A stretch of 32,593 nt of DNA from Paenibacillus alvei (GCA_945881905.1 CAMCVV010000024.1:1-32593), one strand, 5' to 3'. Positions 7,560 to 15,791 are shown, numbered from the stretch's first letter. Made by a program: numbers and translations. The notes: generated by a model from the sequence alone, not told the origin.

Positions 7560-8198
7560 CTAAAGAAGGGATGCATCTAACGATGGTTCATATGAACGAG
7601 GTTTGAGTCCATCAAACAATATATCAAAGGACTGAGCTACATCTGTATTCAGCGTAGATTCCTCAAGAACGAAGCACCATTGCATTAACAAACCCATGTG
7701 CAATTGCTCTACTAATTTCACTACATAGAAAGATTCGAGATCGTCACGAATTTCCCCCAGCTGTTTCGCTTTATCGACTAATGTAACCATGCCCTCATAG
7801 AACATTTTGACTTGATCAGCATTTTTTTGTAATTGTCGGGTATCTTTCAATTTGGTCAGGAGCACTGCCCGCATCAAAGGTTTGGACAAGGTGTCATCGG
7901 TTAGCATAGCGACGAGAACTTGTTTGATTTGCGGAACGACAGCTCCCGTAAGTTGTAAAATAGGCATAAGCTTATCATACGTAGTCATGAATTGGACTTC
8001 AGAGACTACATCTTCCTTGCTATGGAAATAGTTAAAGAAAGTCCCTTTGGCGAGACCAGCTTCGCGAGTAATTTCAGATACTTTCACTTCTTCAAATTCT
8101 CTTTTGGAAAAAAGACGGTAGGCGGATTCCATTAATCGAATCCTGGTTTCGCACTTTTTTTTTGCTCGAGCTGTTTCTGGTATTTTGCCAAACATCAT
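7560..8198 (-). CDS. TetR-family transcriptional regulator of the adjacent MMPL exporter
   Basis: About 212 residues. The N-terminal TetR helix-turn-helix is clear: TRIRLMESAYRLFSKREFEEV, then VSEITREAGLAKGTFFNYFHSKEDV. The rest is an all-helical ligand and dimer domain without a recognisable ligand signature. A GTG at 8205-8207 could start a protein three residues longer, but it lies inside the AGGTG ribosome site. The ATG at 8196-8198, eight bases after AGG, is the better start. The gene diverges from the exporter with twin palindromes between them. The usual arrangement is repression of the exporter and of itself, relieved by a transported compound. Confidence 0.85.
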   Translation of the reverse strand: MMFGKIPETARAKKKCETRIRLMESAYRLFSKREFEEVKVSEITREAGLAKGTFFNYFHSKEDVVSEVQFMTTYDKLMPILQLTGAVVPQIKQVLVAMLTDDTLSKPLMRAVLLTKLKDTRQLQKNADQVKMFYEGMVTLVDKAKQLGEIRDDLESFYVVKLVEQLHMGLLMQWCFVLEESTLNTDVAQSFDILFDGLKPRSYEPSLDASLL

Positions 8199-8265
8199 GT
8201 TCATCACCTGTCATGTATACAAACTTTTTGTTCATTCTAACACACATCATCTACTTTTAGAACAG

Positions 8266-8293
8266 TGACCTTCGGTCATTGACCTCTAGTCAA
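8266..8293. promoter_or_regulatory. twin palindromic operators, likely bound by the TetR regulator
   Basis: Two adjacent inverted repeats: TGACC-TTC-GGTCA (8266-8278) and TTGAC-CTCTA-GTCAA (8279-8293). They share the TGAC...GTCA half-site typical of many TetR-family operators. The second one contains the -35 box of the exporter promoter, so binding would block RNA polymerase. Confidence 0.7.
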
Positions 8294-8307
8294 TTATACG
8301 ATATAAA
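8279..8307 (+). promoter_or_regulatory. sigma A promoter of the MMPL exporter gene
   Basis: TTGACC (8279-8284), a 17-base spacer and TATAAA (8302-8307), 46 bases before the start codon. The -35 lies inside the second TetR-type palindrome. Confidence 0.7.
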
Positions 8308-8352
8308 TAGATAGTAGTTCTATTTTGTAGAGACAAAAAGGAGAGAAGAGAA

Positions 8353-10566
8353 ATGGTTACTACGTTTTTCAAAAAAATCATAATTTATCGATGGTTAGTT
8401 GTAATGGTTTGGATAGCTTTGGCTATAAGTTCGACCTTGTTTCTACCTCAATTAGCAGCAGTTGTGAACAAGACAGACACGAGTTTTTTGCCCAAAGATG
8501 CGGATACCGTGATGGCAGAGAAATGGGTTAATGCTATTAATCCTGATGCCACATCAAAAACAAGTGCAATTGTAGTCCTCCACAATCAAAAGGGGATTAC
8601 CGAGGAAGATCGTACTTGGTTCTATGATAAGCTCACACAATTGACTACCGAAAGTGAAACCTATACCATTGCTAATATCCTGTCAGTTAACGTCATTCCT
8701 TCGCTAAGCAATCAATTGATCAGTGAAGATGGAACACTCGAAATGGCACAAATCAACTTAATCAACGATGTGATTTCTGAGAAAACACAAACAGCGATTA
8801 TAGACATTCGTGATATATTTGCTGAGAATGCTCTTGAAGATACATACACATATCTCACAGGTGGAGCTGCAATTACTGTAGACTTCAAGAAGTCGTCAGA
8901 CGATGGACTAAGAAAGACAGAATACATTACACTGATCTTGGTATTGAGTATTCTACTGATTGTATTCAGATCGCCGATCACTCCGTGGATTCCTTTATTT
9001 GTTGTAGCGGTATCGTTTGTTGTAACCACTGGACTTGTAGCGTGGGCTGCTGAATTAGGGATGCCTATCTCCTCATTCACACAAGCGTTCCTGATTGCAG
9101 TGATGTTTGGTGCAGGAACTGATTATTGCATCTTAATTATGCAACGTTTTAGAGAAGAACTTGCGAATGGATTGGCGAAGACAGATGCTATCTTGATCAC
9201 GATGCAGACGGTAGGCAAGACTGTTTTGTATGCTGGAAGTACAGTCCTTATTGCTTTCTCCATCATTGGTTTCTCAGCACTGAACACATACGCTTCAGCA
9301 ACAGGTGTAGCGATTGGGATCGCAGTCACATTACTTGCATCGATCACGTTGGTTCCAGCACTGATGATGATTTTTGGAGCAAAATTATTTTGGCCCATTC
9401 GTTTGAAAATAGGACAAGGACATGGTGATTCCAAAGTTTGGAGTTCACTTGCGTATATCTCGATCAAACGTCCAATAGTGGTCATCGTTGTGATGCTGAT
9501 GCTTGTTTCACCTTTGATATATTTCTTCCAAGGACAGCGTTCTTTTGATGATTTGGCAGAAATCGATGCCTCCTTTGATTCAGTTGTTGGATTCCGTCTG
9601 ATCGAAGAGAAATTCAGTTCAGGTGAAGTATTTCCTGTTACTGCCGTGTTGAGTGATTCAACGCAAGCTTTACGTGATCCTCAGTCGATTGGTGTAATTG
9701 GAGTAATCACCCAAGCCCTCAGTCAATTATCTTTCGTAGATAAAGTGAGAAGTATTTCTCAACCTACCGGAGAAGCACCACCTCTGTTAAGTAACGAACA
9801 GCAGATGGCGATGTTGCAATCACCAGAGTATCAAGAAGCCATGAATATATATACCTCATCAGATGGACAATATAGCAAAATCGAAATTATTTTGAAAGAT
9901 AATCCCTACAGTGAAACATCGCTAAACCAAATACCAATCATGCGTGATACGATAGAGAAAGCGATAGCTTCCTCGCCACTTCAAGAGACCGAAGTTCAAT
10001 TTGCGGGGACGACGGCTGCGTACTATGAATTAGAAGGCATTTCACAATCAGATTTGGTGCGGACAATGATCCTTGTCGTGATTGGTATTTTTATCGTATT
10101 GATGGTTATGCTTCGCTCATTCATTGCACCAGTATATATTTTACTTTCATTGACTTTGAATTATTTAATAACTATGGGGCTTCTCGAGTTAGTTTTTGTC
10201 AAATGGTTAAGCTTTCCAGGATTATCATGGACGGTGTCATTTTTCACATTTGTCATCATCGTTGCATTAGGTGTTGATTATAGCATATTCTTGATGGCTC
10301 GAATCAAAGAAGAGTACACGAAAGGGAATATCGTCGAAGCGATTCGCAAAACGATGGTATCGACAGGTGGTGTAATCACTTCAGCAGCTGCGATTATGGG
10401 CGGTACATTCTCAGCATTCATGTTCTCAGGTGTGACGACACTGGTGCAGATCGGGGCAGGGATTGCAATCGGGCTAGCGCTCTATACGTTCCTCTTCATG
10501 GGACTGATTGTGCCCGCTGTCGTCCGCTTACTCGGCGACAACAACAGCTGGCCATTCAAATCTTAG
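8353..10566 (+). CDS. MMPL/RND-family membrane exporter
   Basis: A 737-residue, 12-segment membrane protein. It is built as two similar halves: one membrane helix, a roughly 150-residue outside domain, then five helices. The first helix is near residues 12-32, helices 2-6 are at about 190-345 and helices 8-12 at about 570-730. Each half has the MMPL Asp-Tyr pair needed for proton coupling: GAGTDYCILIMQRF near 256 and ALGVDYSIFLMAR near 640. Family members use the proton gradient to export lipids, antibiotics or other hydrophobic compounds. The start ATG 8353 has AAGGAGAG upstream. Its own TetR regulator is divergent, pointing to inducible export or drug resistance. The substrate is not predictable. 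Confidence 0.9.
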   Translation: MVTTFFKKIIIYRWLVVMVWIALAISSTLFLPQLAAVVNKTDTSFLPKDADTVMAEKWVNAINPDATSKTSAIVVLHNQKGITEEDRTWFYDKLTQLTTESETYTIANILSVNVIPSLSNQLISEDGTLEMAQINLINDVISEKTQTAIIDIRDIFAENALEDTYTYLTGGAAITVDFKKSSDDGLRKTEYITLILVLSILLIVFRSPITPWIPLFVVAVSFVVTTGLVAWAAELGMPISSFTQAFLIAVMFGAGTDYCILIMQRFREELANGLAKTDAILITMQTVGKTVLYAGSTVLIAFSIIGFSALNTYASATGVAIGIAVTLLASITLVPALMMIFGAKLFWPIRLKIGQGHGDSKVWSSLAYISIKRPIVVIVVMLMLVSPLIYFFQGQRSFDDLAEIDASFDSVVGFRLIEEKFSSGEVFPVTAVLSDSTQALRDPQSIGVIGVITQALSQLSFVDKVRSISQPTGEAPPLLSNEQQMAMLQSPEYQEAMNIYTSSDGQYSKIEIILKDNPYSETSLNQIPIMRDTIEKAIASSPLQETEVQFAGTTAAYYELEGISQSDLVRTMILVVIGIFIVLMVMLRSFIAPVYILLSLTLNYLITMGLLELVFVKWLSFPGLSWTVSFFTFVIIVALGVDYSIFLMARIKEEYTKGNIVEAIRKTMVSTGGVITSAAAIMGGTFSAFMFSGVTTLVQIGAGIAIGLALYTFLFMGLIVPAVVRLLGDNNSWPFKS

Positions 10567-10602
10567 ATGCATATGAGGCTTCAATGAAAGGAAGTAGATG
10601 GT

Positions 10603-11592
10603 ATGAATTCGCTCAAGGGGAATACTCGCCCACATAAGTATAGAAACCAAATCCCCACATCGATGAATATAGGATTAAGTAACTCCGCTTCATTGATACG
10701 AGATTATATCAAAGGCAACCCGAAGTCAAAGCCTAGTTCTACACTAGCAATTCAGCAGATCGACACACGTGTATTGGAGCATCATGATCAGACGAACATC
10801 ACCTGGTTGGGGCACTCTGCCGTATTATTGCGCATAGGCGGTAAGAATGTATTGATCGATCCGATGTTGAGCAATAAAGTATTACCGTTTCCCTTCATTG
10901 GAGGGAAACGATTTAGCGGTAAGCCACCGATTGAAATCTCAGCTATACCTGAGATGGATGTTATCCTCATCACGCATAACCATTATGATCATTTGAATCG
11001 CGAATCGATTATGCAGTTGAAAGAAAAAACACATCAATTCATTGTTCCCGAAGGCGTGGCAAGCTACTTAGTGAACTGGGGAGTCGAACATTATAAAATT
11101 CAAGAAATGAGTTGGGGAGAAGAGTGTGGAATGGCGAGCTTGAAGATCGCTTGCACGCCAGCTCGGCATTTCTCGGGGAGAAACATATGTGATCGTGATC
11201 GATCATTGTGGTGCTCTTACGTGATTGCAAGTGAGCATTCCAAGGTTTTTTTTAGCGGAGACAGCGGATATGCTCCTCACTTCACAGACATTGGGAATCA
11301 ATATGGTCCATTTGATGTTACACTCATGGAGTGTGGGCAGTATGATCGTCGGTGGTCTGCCATACATATGATGCCGGAAGAAACCGTGCAAGCACATATG
11401 GATTTGCGTGGCAAATTACTTATTCCCATTCACTGGGGAGCATTTACATTATCTTTGCATGACTGGAACGAACCTGTCGAACGTGCAGTTGTAGCTGCCC
11501 AAGAGAAACAAGTACAGATCGCTACACCGATGATGGGTGAGACAGTAATTATTGGTGCCGATACGTATCCTACTGCGACTTGGTGGAAATAA
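10603..11592 (+). CDS. MBL-fold metal-dependent hydrolase (NAPE-PLD/UlaG-like)
   Basis: A 329-residue metallo-beta-lactamase-fold protein. It shows NITWLGHSAVLLRIGGKNVLID, the metal motif THNHYDH (about residues 124-130), a TPARHFSGR stretch with a further metal histidine, FFSGDSGYAPHF near 219, and IPIHWGAF near the end. This pattern matches the NAPE-hydrolysing phospholipase D-like and UlaG-like branch, whose bacterial members mostly have unknown substrates. It starts 36 bases after the exporter stop and is probably co-transcribed with it. That suggests it acts on the same lipid-like or toxic compound. Confidence 0.85.
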   Translation: MNSLKGNTRPHKYRNQIPTSMNIGLSNSASLIRDYIKGNPKSKPSSTLAIQQIDTRVLEHHDQTNITWLGHSAVLLRIGGKNVLIDPMLSNKVLPFPFIGGKRFSGKPPIEISAIPEMDVILITHNHYDHLNRESIMQLKEKTHQFIVPEGVASYLVNWGVEHYKIQEMSWGEECGMASLKIACTPARHFSGRNICDRDRSLWCSYVIASEHSKVFFSGDSGYAPHFTDIGNQYGPFDVTLMECGQYDRRWSAIHMMPEETVQAHMDLRGKLLIPIHWGAFTLSLHDWNEPVERAVVAAQEKQVQIATPMMGETVIIGADTYPTATWWK

Positions 11593-11637
11593 GTATGTAG
11601 GTGAAGTAATTTCTTCATAGCCTATGCTCAGGATGAA

Positions 11638-11666
11638 TTCAAAAATACAACGATTTGTGTTATAAT
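11638..11666 (+). promoter_or_regulatory. probable sigma A promoter for the small HTH gene
   Basis: TATAAT at 11661-11666, with a weak -35 TTCAAA at 11638-11643 and a 17-base spacer. Confidence 0.4.
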
Positions 11667-11718
11667 GATTATATATTGCCAGTAGATGTTATTGGCTCAA
11701 AATAAGAAGGGTTGCCGA

Positions 11719-11958
11719 ATGATGAATTTGTTCGAAGATTGGAATCTAAAAGTAAAGAAAACATTTAATGCTACAAGTAATGAAGTTGTATTAACAGTTA
11801 CAGAAGCAGGGAGTTTGTTAGGTTTATCTAAAGATCAGATGAAAACGTATGTAGACAAAAATGGACTAACGAAAGTTCCGATCATGAGAAGCGTTCATCG
11901 GTATCTTTTATTGAAGCATGAAGTAGATGAGATATTGAGAACTTGGCCAAAATCATAG
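11719..11958 (+). CDS. small helix-turn-helix (excisionase-like) DNA-binding protein
   Basis: 79 residues from ATG 11719, which has AGAAGG at a spacing of about 8. An upstream ATG at 11686 in the same frame lacks a ribosome site. After a 25-residue N-terminal part comes VLTVTEAGSLLGLSKDQMKTY, then a wing-like VPIMRSVHRYLL and a closing helix. This is the MerR/excisionase type of fold used to recognise DNA through a short helix-turn-helix. No phage or integrase genes lie nearby, so it is more likely a small chromosomal regulator than a true excisionase. Its target is unknown. Confidence 0.6.
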   Translation: MMNLFEDWNLKVKKTFNATSNEVVLTVTEAGSLLGLSKDQMKTYVDKNGLTKVPIMRSVHRYLLLKHEVDEILRTWPKS

Positions 11959-11994
11959 ATTGGAACGAAAGCAAAAAAAAGTTATTATAGGGGG

Positions 11995-12023
11995 TTGCCA
12001 TTCCTCATTTGTTCTGTTATTAT
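11995..12023 (+). promoter_or_regulatory. sigma A promoter of the cold-shock gene
   Basis: TTGCCA (11995-12000), exactly 17 bases, then TATTAT (12018-12023). Transcription would start near 12030, giving a leader of about 125 bases before the csp start codon. Confidence 0.6.
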
Positions 12024-12049
12024 TTAAATAATGATTATTTTGAAGCCGG

Positions 12050-12110
12050 TTCACATATTGGAAAAGGTATCAACTTATGATGGAACTTTTTCCAATGTGT
12101 GAATTTTTTG
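12050..12110 (+). promoter_or_regulatory. long hairpin with U-tract in the cold-shock gene leader
   Basis: The left arm at 12050-12066 (TTCACATATTGGAAAAG) pairs with the right arm at 12086-12103 (CTTTTTCCAATGTGTGAA) over about 17 pairs, with one G-U pair and one bulged base. The loop is 19 bases and TTTTTT follows directly. This is the layout of an intrinsic terminator, but it lies between the promoter and the gene. It may be a temperature-dependent attenuator or an RNA thermoswitch. Confidence 0.55.
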
Positions 12111-12155
12111 TTTACTGGAAAATGATCATGTTAAAATTATTTTGGAGGTAATATC

Positions 12156-12356
12156 ATGCAAACAGGTACAGTTAAATGGTTTAACAGCGAAAAAGGATTT
12201 GGTTTTATTGAAGTTGAAGGTGGAAATGACGTATTCGTTCATTTCAGCGCAATCCAAGGCGACGGCTACAAATCATTGGACGAAGGTCAACGAGTTCAAT
12301 TCAATGTAGTTCAAGGTAATCGTGGACCACAAGCTGAGAATGTAACTAAACTGTAA
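12156..12356 (+). CDS. cold-shock protein, CspA/CspB family
   Basis: 66 residues, the standard length of the family. It has both RNA-binding motifs: RNP1 KGFGFIEV (residues 14-21) and RNP2 VFVHF (about 27-31), plus the GTVKWFN start and GPQAENV end. It binds single-stranded RNA or DNA and acts as an RNA chaperone and antiterminator, mainly after a temperature drop. The start ATG 12156 is preceded by TTTGGAGG. It is a single-gene unit with its own promoter, structured leader and strong terminator. Confidence 0.96.
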   Translation: MQTGTVKWFNSEKGFGFIEVEGGNDVFVHFSAIQGDGYKSLDEGQRVQFNVVQGNRGPQAENVTKL

Positions 12357-12367
12357 TCAGCCACATT

Positions 12368-12404
12368 AAAGCTACTTCTATTCACTTAGAAGTAGCTTTT
12401 TCTG
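12368..12404 (+). terminator. intrinsic terminator of the cold-shock gene
   Basis: AAAGCTACTTCTA, loop TTCACT, then the perfect complement TAGAAGTAGCTTT followed by more T. It starts about 11 bases after the stop codon. Confidence 0.9.
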
Positions 12405-12453
12405 TTTTTCTGTTTTTCTTCGAATTGGGAAGAAGTCAGTATCTATGTATGCG

Positions 12454-13200
12454 CTATTGACTCGGATTATTAATGATTTCATGCGGAAGTCCATCTCGCG
12501 TAGCGCTGTTTTTCGTGATCAAGGGGATTAACCATTGTGATGTTGCTTTAAGGGCTAAAGAATCATCTAACTGGAGTAAGGGGATTCCTTGATTTGCCAC
12601 CCATGAATCTGTAGTATCAAGAACAGTGTTCTTGCCTAAATTCGATGCCATAGATACAGGTATCCACATCACAGTCAATATCGTAGCAAGTAAACCTGCA
12701 GTCACTATACCCATAATGGCTCCACCGATTTTATTAAAGTTGCGAAATAGAGGAATTTTTTTTGCGCTGTCTTCTGCAAGCGCGAATACATACTGGGATA
12801 ACAGCTTAAAAGAAATAAATAAGATCATTGAACATACAGCTAACAACATAGAGGTGACAATAAGTTCAATTAGACTTAATGATTCATATACCATACGGTC
12901 AATACCATCCAGATTTTGTTGCATGAGCAGTGCTTTCACTTCAGGTTCTTGCATCCATAAGCTGTAGGGGGTTTGTAATTGTTGCAATTGAATTTTCGAA
13001 GAAAGCCAATCACGTATGATGTCATCAATGGGTGTATATGTAGTTATACCTACAACAACGTATGGAACGGTCCACTTCGTCAATAAAGCGGACAAGTAGA
13101 AACCGGAAAGACTAGAGAAGGCTCGGAAAAACCCAGCATAGATACCTAACAACCCGCCTGCGAGGATAATGACTAGAATGATTAGATCAAAGCTATTCAT
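12454..13200 (-). CDS. CvpA-family integral membrane protein
   Basis: A 248-residue protein with four predicted membrane segments: about residues 5-25, 32-52, 112-135 and 158-182. The start FDLIILVIILAGGLLGIYAGFFRAF is typical of CvpA (colicin V production) proteins, with the conserved glycine-rich first helix. The role in Firmicutes is poorly known. The family is linked to envelope stress and colicin V production in enterobacteria, without a defined reaction. The start ATG 13198-13200 has AAAGGAG at a spacing of 8. The cold-shock terminator lies just beyond its 3' end. Confidence 0.8.
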   Translation of the reverse strand: MNSFDLIILVIILAGGLLGIYAGFFRAFSSLSGFYLSALLTKWTVPYVVVGITTYTPIDDIIRDWLSSKIQLQQLQTPYSLWMQEPEVKALLMQQNLDGIDRMVYESLSLIELIVTSMLLAVCSMILFISFKLLSQYVFALAEDSAKKIPLFRNFNKIGGAIMGIVTAGLLATILTVMWIPVSMASNLGKNTVLDTTDSWVANQGIPLLQLDDSLALKATSQWLIPLITKNSATRDGLPHEIINNPSQ

Positions 13201-13315
13201 GGAATATGCTCCTTTATCAAGGGTGGATGCAATCGTTCATAGACAACCAGCAATATGTATTTCATATTTTACGTTAACTTCGATGAGATAGCTATACGAA
13301 CTATCCGTAACAACA

Positions 13316-13341
13316 TAAAAAAAGAGCATCGAGAGATGCTC
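13316..13341 (-). terminator. intrinsic terminator behind the Ena-like gene
   Basis: On the minus strand GAGCATC, loop TCTC, GATGCTC is followed by seven T. It lies about 35 bases after the stop codon of the Ena-like gene. Confidence 0.85.
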
Positions 13342-13374
13342 CTTCTTCTTATGCGAAGTGAAGAATTTCGGGGC

Positions 13375-13755
13375 TTATATCGAATAACGTGGAGTTAAAC
13401 TTAACTCGAAGCGAATAGTTCCACCTGTGTCTGAATCAATACGAATCTCATCAAAATTGATTACAGTAAAGGCAACGGATTCGAAATTACCAAGTGGATC
13501 GATAGCTGCAGGAATGTTAAGCAGGACATTATTATATAAGAACTGTAAAGTTATAACTGTTGTTAATGTGGGCAGTTCCAAGATTTTGAAGTATCCTGTA
13601 GAACTTATTCGGGTGTTAGAGAAATAGATCTGCTCAGAAAGTGCTCCATTTGTACCAACTAACGTTCTCTCTCCTGTCAAACAAACTTTGTCTTGAACTG
13701 AATTCGTACAACAATTATCATTTGCAAACCATCCTTGATTAGAATTACATGACAT
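13375..13755 (-). CDS. Ena-like endospore appendage subunit (DUF3992-type)
   Basis: 126 residues from ATG 13753-13755, which is about eight bases after AAGGGG. The ATG at 13762-13764 abuts that site and is unlikely to be used. The layout matches the endospore appendage (Ena) subunits described in the Bacillus cereus group as I remember them: a short flexible N-terminal connector with cysteines (MSCNSN...NDNCC), SVQDKVC, a jelly-roll of beta strands (STGYFKILEL, FESVAFTVINFDEIRI) and the ending FELSLTPRYSI, close to the TRYSL ending of Ena proteins. In Ena fibres the N-terminal cysteines cross-link stacked subunits, so the product is probably assembled on the spore surface by the mother cell. 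It has its own terminator and is divergent from another possible appendage-like gene. No clear SigE or SigK box is visible. Confidence 0.72.
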   Translation of the reverse strand: MSCNSNQGWFANDNCCTNSVQDKVCLTGERTLVGTNGALSEQIYFSNTRISSTGYFKILELPTLTTVITLQFLYNNVLLNIPAAIDPLGNFESVAFTVINFDEIRIDSDTGGTIRFELSLTPRYSI

Positions 13756-14011
13756 ATATAACATCCCCTTAATATTTTTTCGAAGACGTATTTCGCTGTC
13801 TTCCCAAATAGTTAATGAATTTTCGATTGAATGTGCATGTGTGATTTGTCAGAAAATCCCCCATTTATTTCAAGGAGCACATACATACACCAACAGCCTC
13901 TTTTGTTATGATTTCGCAGAGGGTAGTCATTTATCAAGTGCAAAAAGAACGAAATTCACATTTAATAGATATTGAGTGCATGGCTAAATGCCATAGTAGA
14001 GCTGGAGGTGG

Positions 14012-14731
14012 TTGAGCTTGATGTCAAAGACAACTGTAGTGAAACCGAATTTCGATCAGCAGAATGACCAAGTTTCGGATCGGACTGGGAATAGCGAAAT
14101 ACAGATCAAGAAAGTACTATGGAGAAAACCTAGTGGGAAACCTATCCTCAAATTCAAGACTAAAGTAAAAACTAAATTACGCAGTAAACTGAAAGTAGTG
14201 AATCGTAATAAGAATTTACAGGTCGTGAATATGAAACTTGGTTGTGATAAAAAGAAAAAGAAGAGAAGGGTAACGGTCGTTAAGAAAATTGTGCGGAAGA
14301 TCATTCAAGCTCCAATGCTTAAAGATCAACAAAAAAACTTCTTACAAGAAACCGTTTGTGTCGATTTCAACTTAAGCTCATCCTCAGGACCTCAACTGTT
14401 ATGGACTGGTGTTGATGTGTTGCCAATAGGTAGCTTAGTTATCGATAACCAATCTGCAGAAGCACTCCTTTTGAACATCAAGCAATCCCAGGGTGAATTC
14501 GTTACACATGAAGTTCAACCGCGCACGGAACTTTCGCTGACCGTGAAGGGTATTACTTCAGTCGAAGTCATATGCAAACCGCAGGTCGCATATCACAGTT
14601 ATCTCGATGTAACGAAGCACGGTACTAAGCCCAAAGTATGTTTTGGGAATCTGAAATTGCATTTGTTCATTCCACTCAGTACTCACCCTATCGTGAAACA
14701 CGTTGGTCAATACAATCAAGCTATCCGTTAA
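14012..14731 (+). CDS. lysine-rich protein with possible DUF3992-like C-terminal domain, candidate spore-surface component
   Basis: About 239 residues; the start is uncertain between TTG 14012, TTG 14018 and ATG 14021, all behind GGAGGTGG. Residues 33-105 are extremely basic (KFKTKVKTKLRSKLK, DKKKKKRR, VKKIVRKII), like DNA- or polyanion-binding tails. Residues 110-230 form a beta-rich domain: a cysteine near its start (ETVCVDFNL), LLWTGVDVLPIGSLVIDNQS, LSLTVKGITSVEVIC and a second cysteine stretch KVCFGNLKLHLFI. The order WTG, PIGS.VI.NQS, SVEV, C.L.L resembles the core of appendage-type DUF3992 domains, but more distantly than the divergent neighbour. It may anchor or cap the appendage, with the basic part binding a coat polyanion. 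A stand-alone basic coat protein is the alternative. Confidence 0.45.
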   Translation: MSLMSKTTVVKPNFDQQNDQVSDRTGNSEIQIKKVLWRKPSGKPILKFKTKVKTKLRSKLKVVNRNKNLQVVNMKLGCDKKKKKRRVTVVKKIVRKIIQAPMLKDQQKNFLQETVCVDFNLSSSSGPQLLWTGVDVLPIGSLVIDNQSAEALLLNIKQSQGEFVTHEVQPRTELSLTVKGITSVEVICKPQVAYHSYLDVTKHGTKPKVCFGNLKLHLFIPLSTHPIVKHVGQYNQAIR

Positions 14732-14760
14732 GGATAACGATGCACAATGTTCTCCACATC

Positions 14761-14800
14761 AAAAGCCGATACACCACATGTTTGTGGAGTATCGGCTTTT
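14761..14800. terminator. bidirectional intrinsic terminator
   Basis: An 18-base arm (14761-14778) beginning AAAAGCCGATAC pairs with 14783-14800 around a four-base loop, with one A-A mismatch. T-runs on both strands let it end the lysine-rich gene and the convergent FkbM gene. Confidence 0.9.
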
Positions 14801-14849
14801 GTTCTATTCGTTCATATGTACGACAACGTTGTTCGAAAGCGGAATCCAG

Positions 14850-15791
14850 TTACGATGTAGGGTAAAGCAAGCTGATCAACTGATGTTCTTTTGATGTGAG
14901 TATGAAATCAGCATGAAATTCATCTGTTCCAAAAAATTGGCGAAGCCAGTCATAAGAATAGTGATCAACTTTCTTGACATTGCGCTCATTGAGGAAAATG
15001 TAAACTTTAAAATAGGTCTCCAAAGACGTGATGAATGCGTTTAAATCGATACCCGTTTTCTTCAGATACACAGTGTCGAATTCGATAATTCCCAAAACCT
15101 GATCACACGAGGTAACGCATGTTTCCATGCCCTTCAGCACGAATGATTCATAACCCTCTACATCAATTTTGAAAAGTAACCGCTGTCCATCTAAAGAAAT
15201 GTGCCGAAGGAGTGAATCGATCGTTATCGTAGGAATCTCTACATGTTCTATGTGGTTATGGTTCATAAGATCAACCGCGGAAGATGTTCCCGACCAATTC
15301 ATATCAATATTGAAAGACTGTACTTCAGCATCTTGATCTGACGCAAAGGCATTTACGATGGTCATCTGTGATTTATTCGTATGTAATTGAAGAGATTGGT
15401 TGATATATCGATGCAAGTAGGGATTCGCTTCAATACCCCAAATCCGTGCGTTCTCTGCATAGTTCGCAGAAAAGATGCATTCACCATAATTCACACCGAC
15501 GTCAATAATCAATGTAGGATCGAATCGCTCTACAGATCTTTGCCAAAAATCATTGACTTTGATTTGTGTTACGCCATCACGAAGCAATATGGCTTTACTT
15601 CTGTTTTCACTTGGATTTACATGGATGATGTTTCCATTGGATAAAACAACTTGCGAAGGTAGTTTGGCAGGATTCATCGTTTTGTATTTCAGAAGAACAC
15701 CTAGATTTAATAAGTACTTCCATGTTAGTGGATAACGATACCATAATTTTGTTGAAATGTGTTCAAGTAAAGTGACATTTTTGTGCATCAC
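14850..15791 (-). CDS. FkbM-family SAM-dependent methyltransferase
   Basis: 313 residues. The FkbM methyltransferase core is visible: LIIDVGVNYGECIFSANYA (SAM-binding loop, about residues 93-111), WGIEANPY (acidic ribose-binding strand end), LFKIDVEGYESFVLKGME (about 203-220, the most characteristic FkbM motif) and IIEFD. Family members O-methylate sugars or small molecules. In spore formers they often sit near spore-surface glycan genes. The N-terminal 60 residues are an extra helical part. GTG 15789-15791 has GAGGAG at a spacing of 6; ATG 15786-15788 is also possible. It is convergent with the lysine-rich gene and divergent from the sensor kinase. Confidence 0.8.
   Translation of the reverse strand: MMHKNVTLLEHISTKLWYRYPLTWKYLLNLGVLLKYKTMNPAKLPSQVVLSNGNIIHVNPSENRSKAILLRDGVTQIKVNDFWQRSVERFDPTLIIDVGVNYGECIFSANYAENARIWGIEANPYLHRYINQSLQLHTNKSQMTIVNAFASDQDAEVQSFNIDMNWSGTSSAVDLMNHNHIEHVEIPTITIDSLLRHISLDGQRLLFKIDVEGYESFVLKGMETCVTSCDQVLGIIEFDTVYLKKTGIDLNAFITSLETYFKVYIFLNERNVKKVDHYSYDWLRQFFGTDEFHADFILTSKEHQLISLLYPTS

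Noticed and set aside
11719-11958. Excisionase of an integrated element
   Set aside because: No integrase, attachment repeats or phage genes in the window; similar small HTH proteins occur as chromosomal regulators.
13756-13764. Upstream ATG adding three residues to the Ena-like protein
   Set aside because: It directly abuts the AAGGGG ribosome site; the next ATG has proper spacing and gives an N-terminus (MSCNSN) like known Ena subunits.
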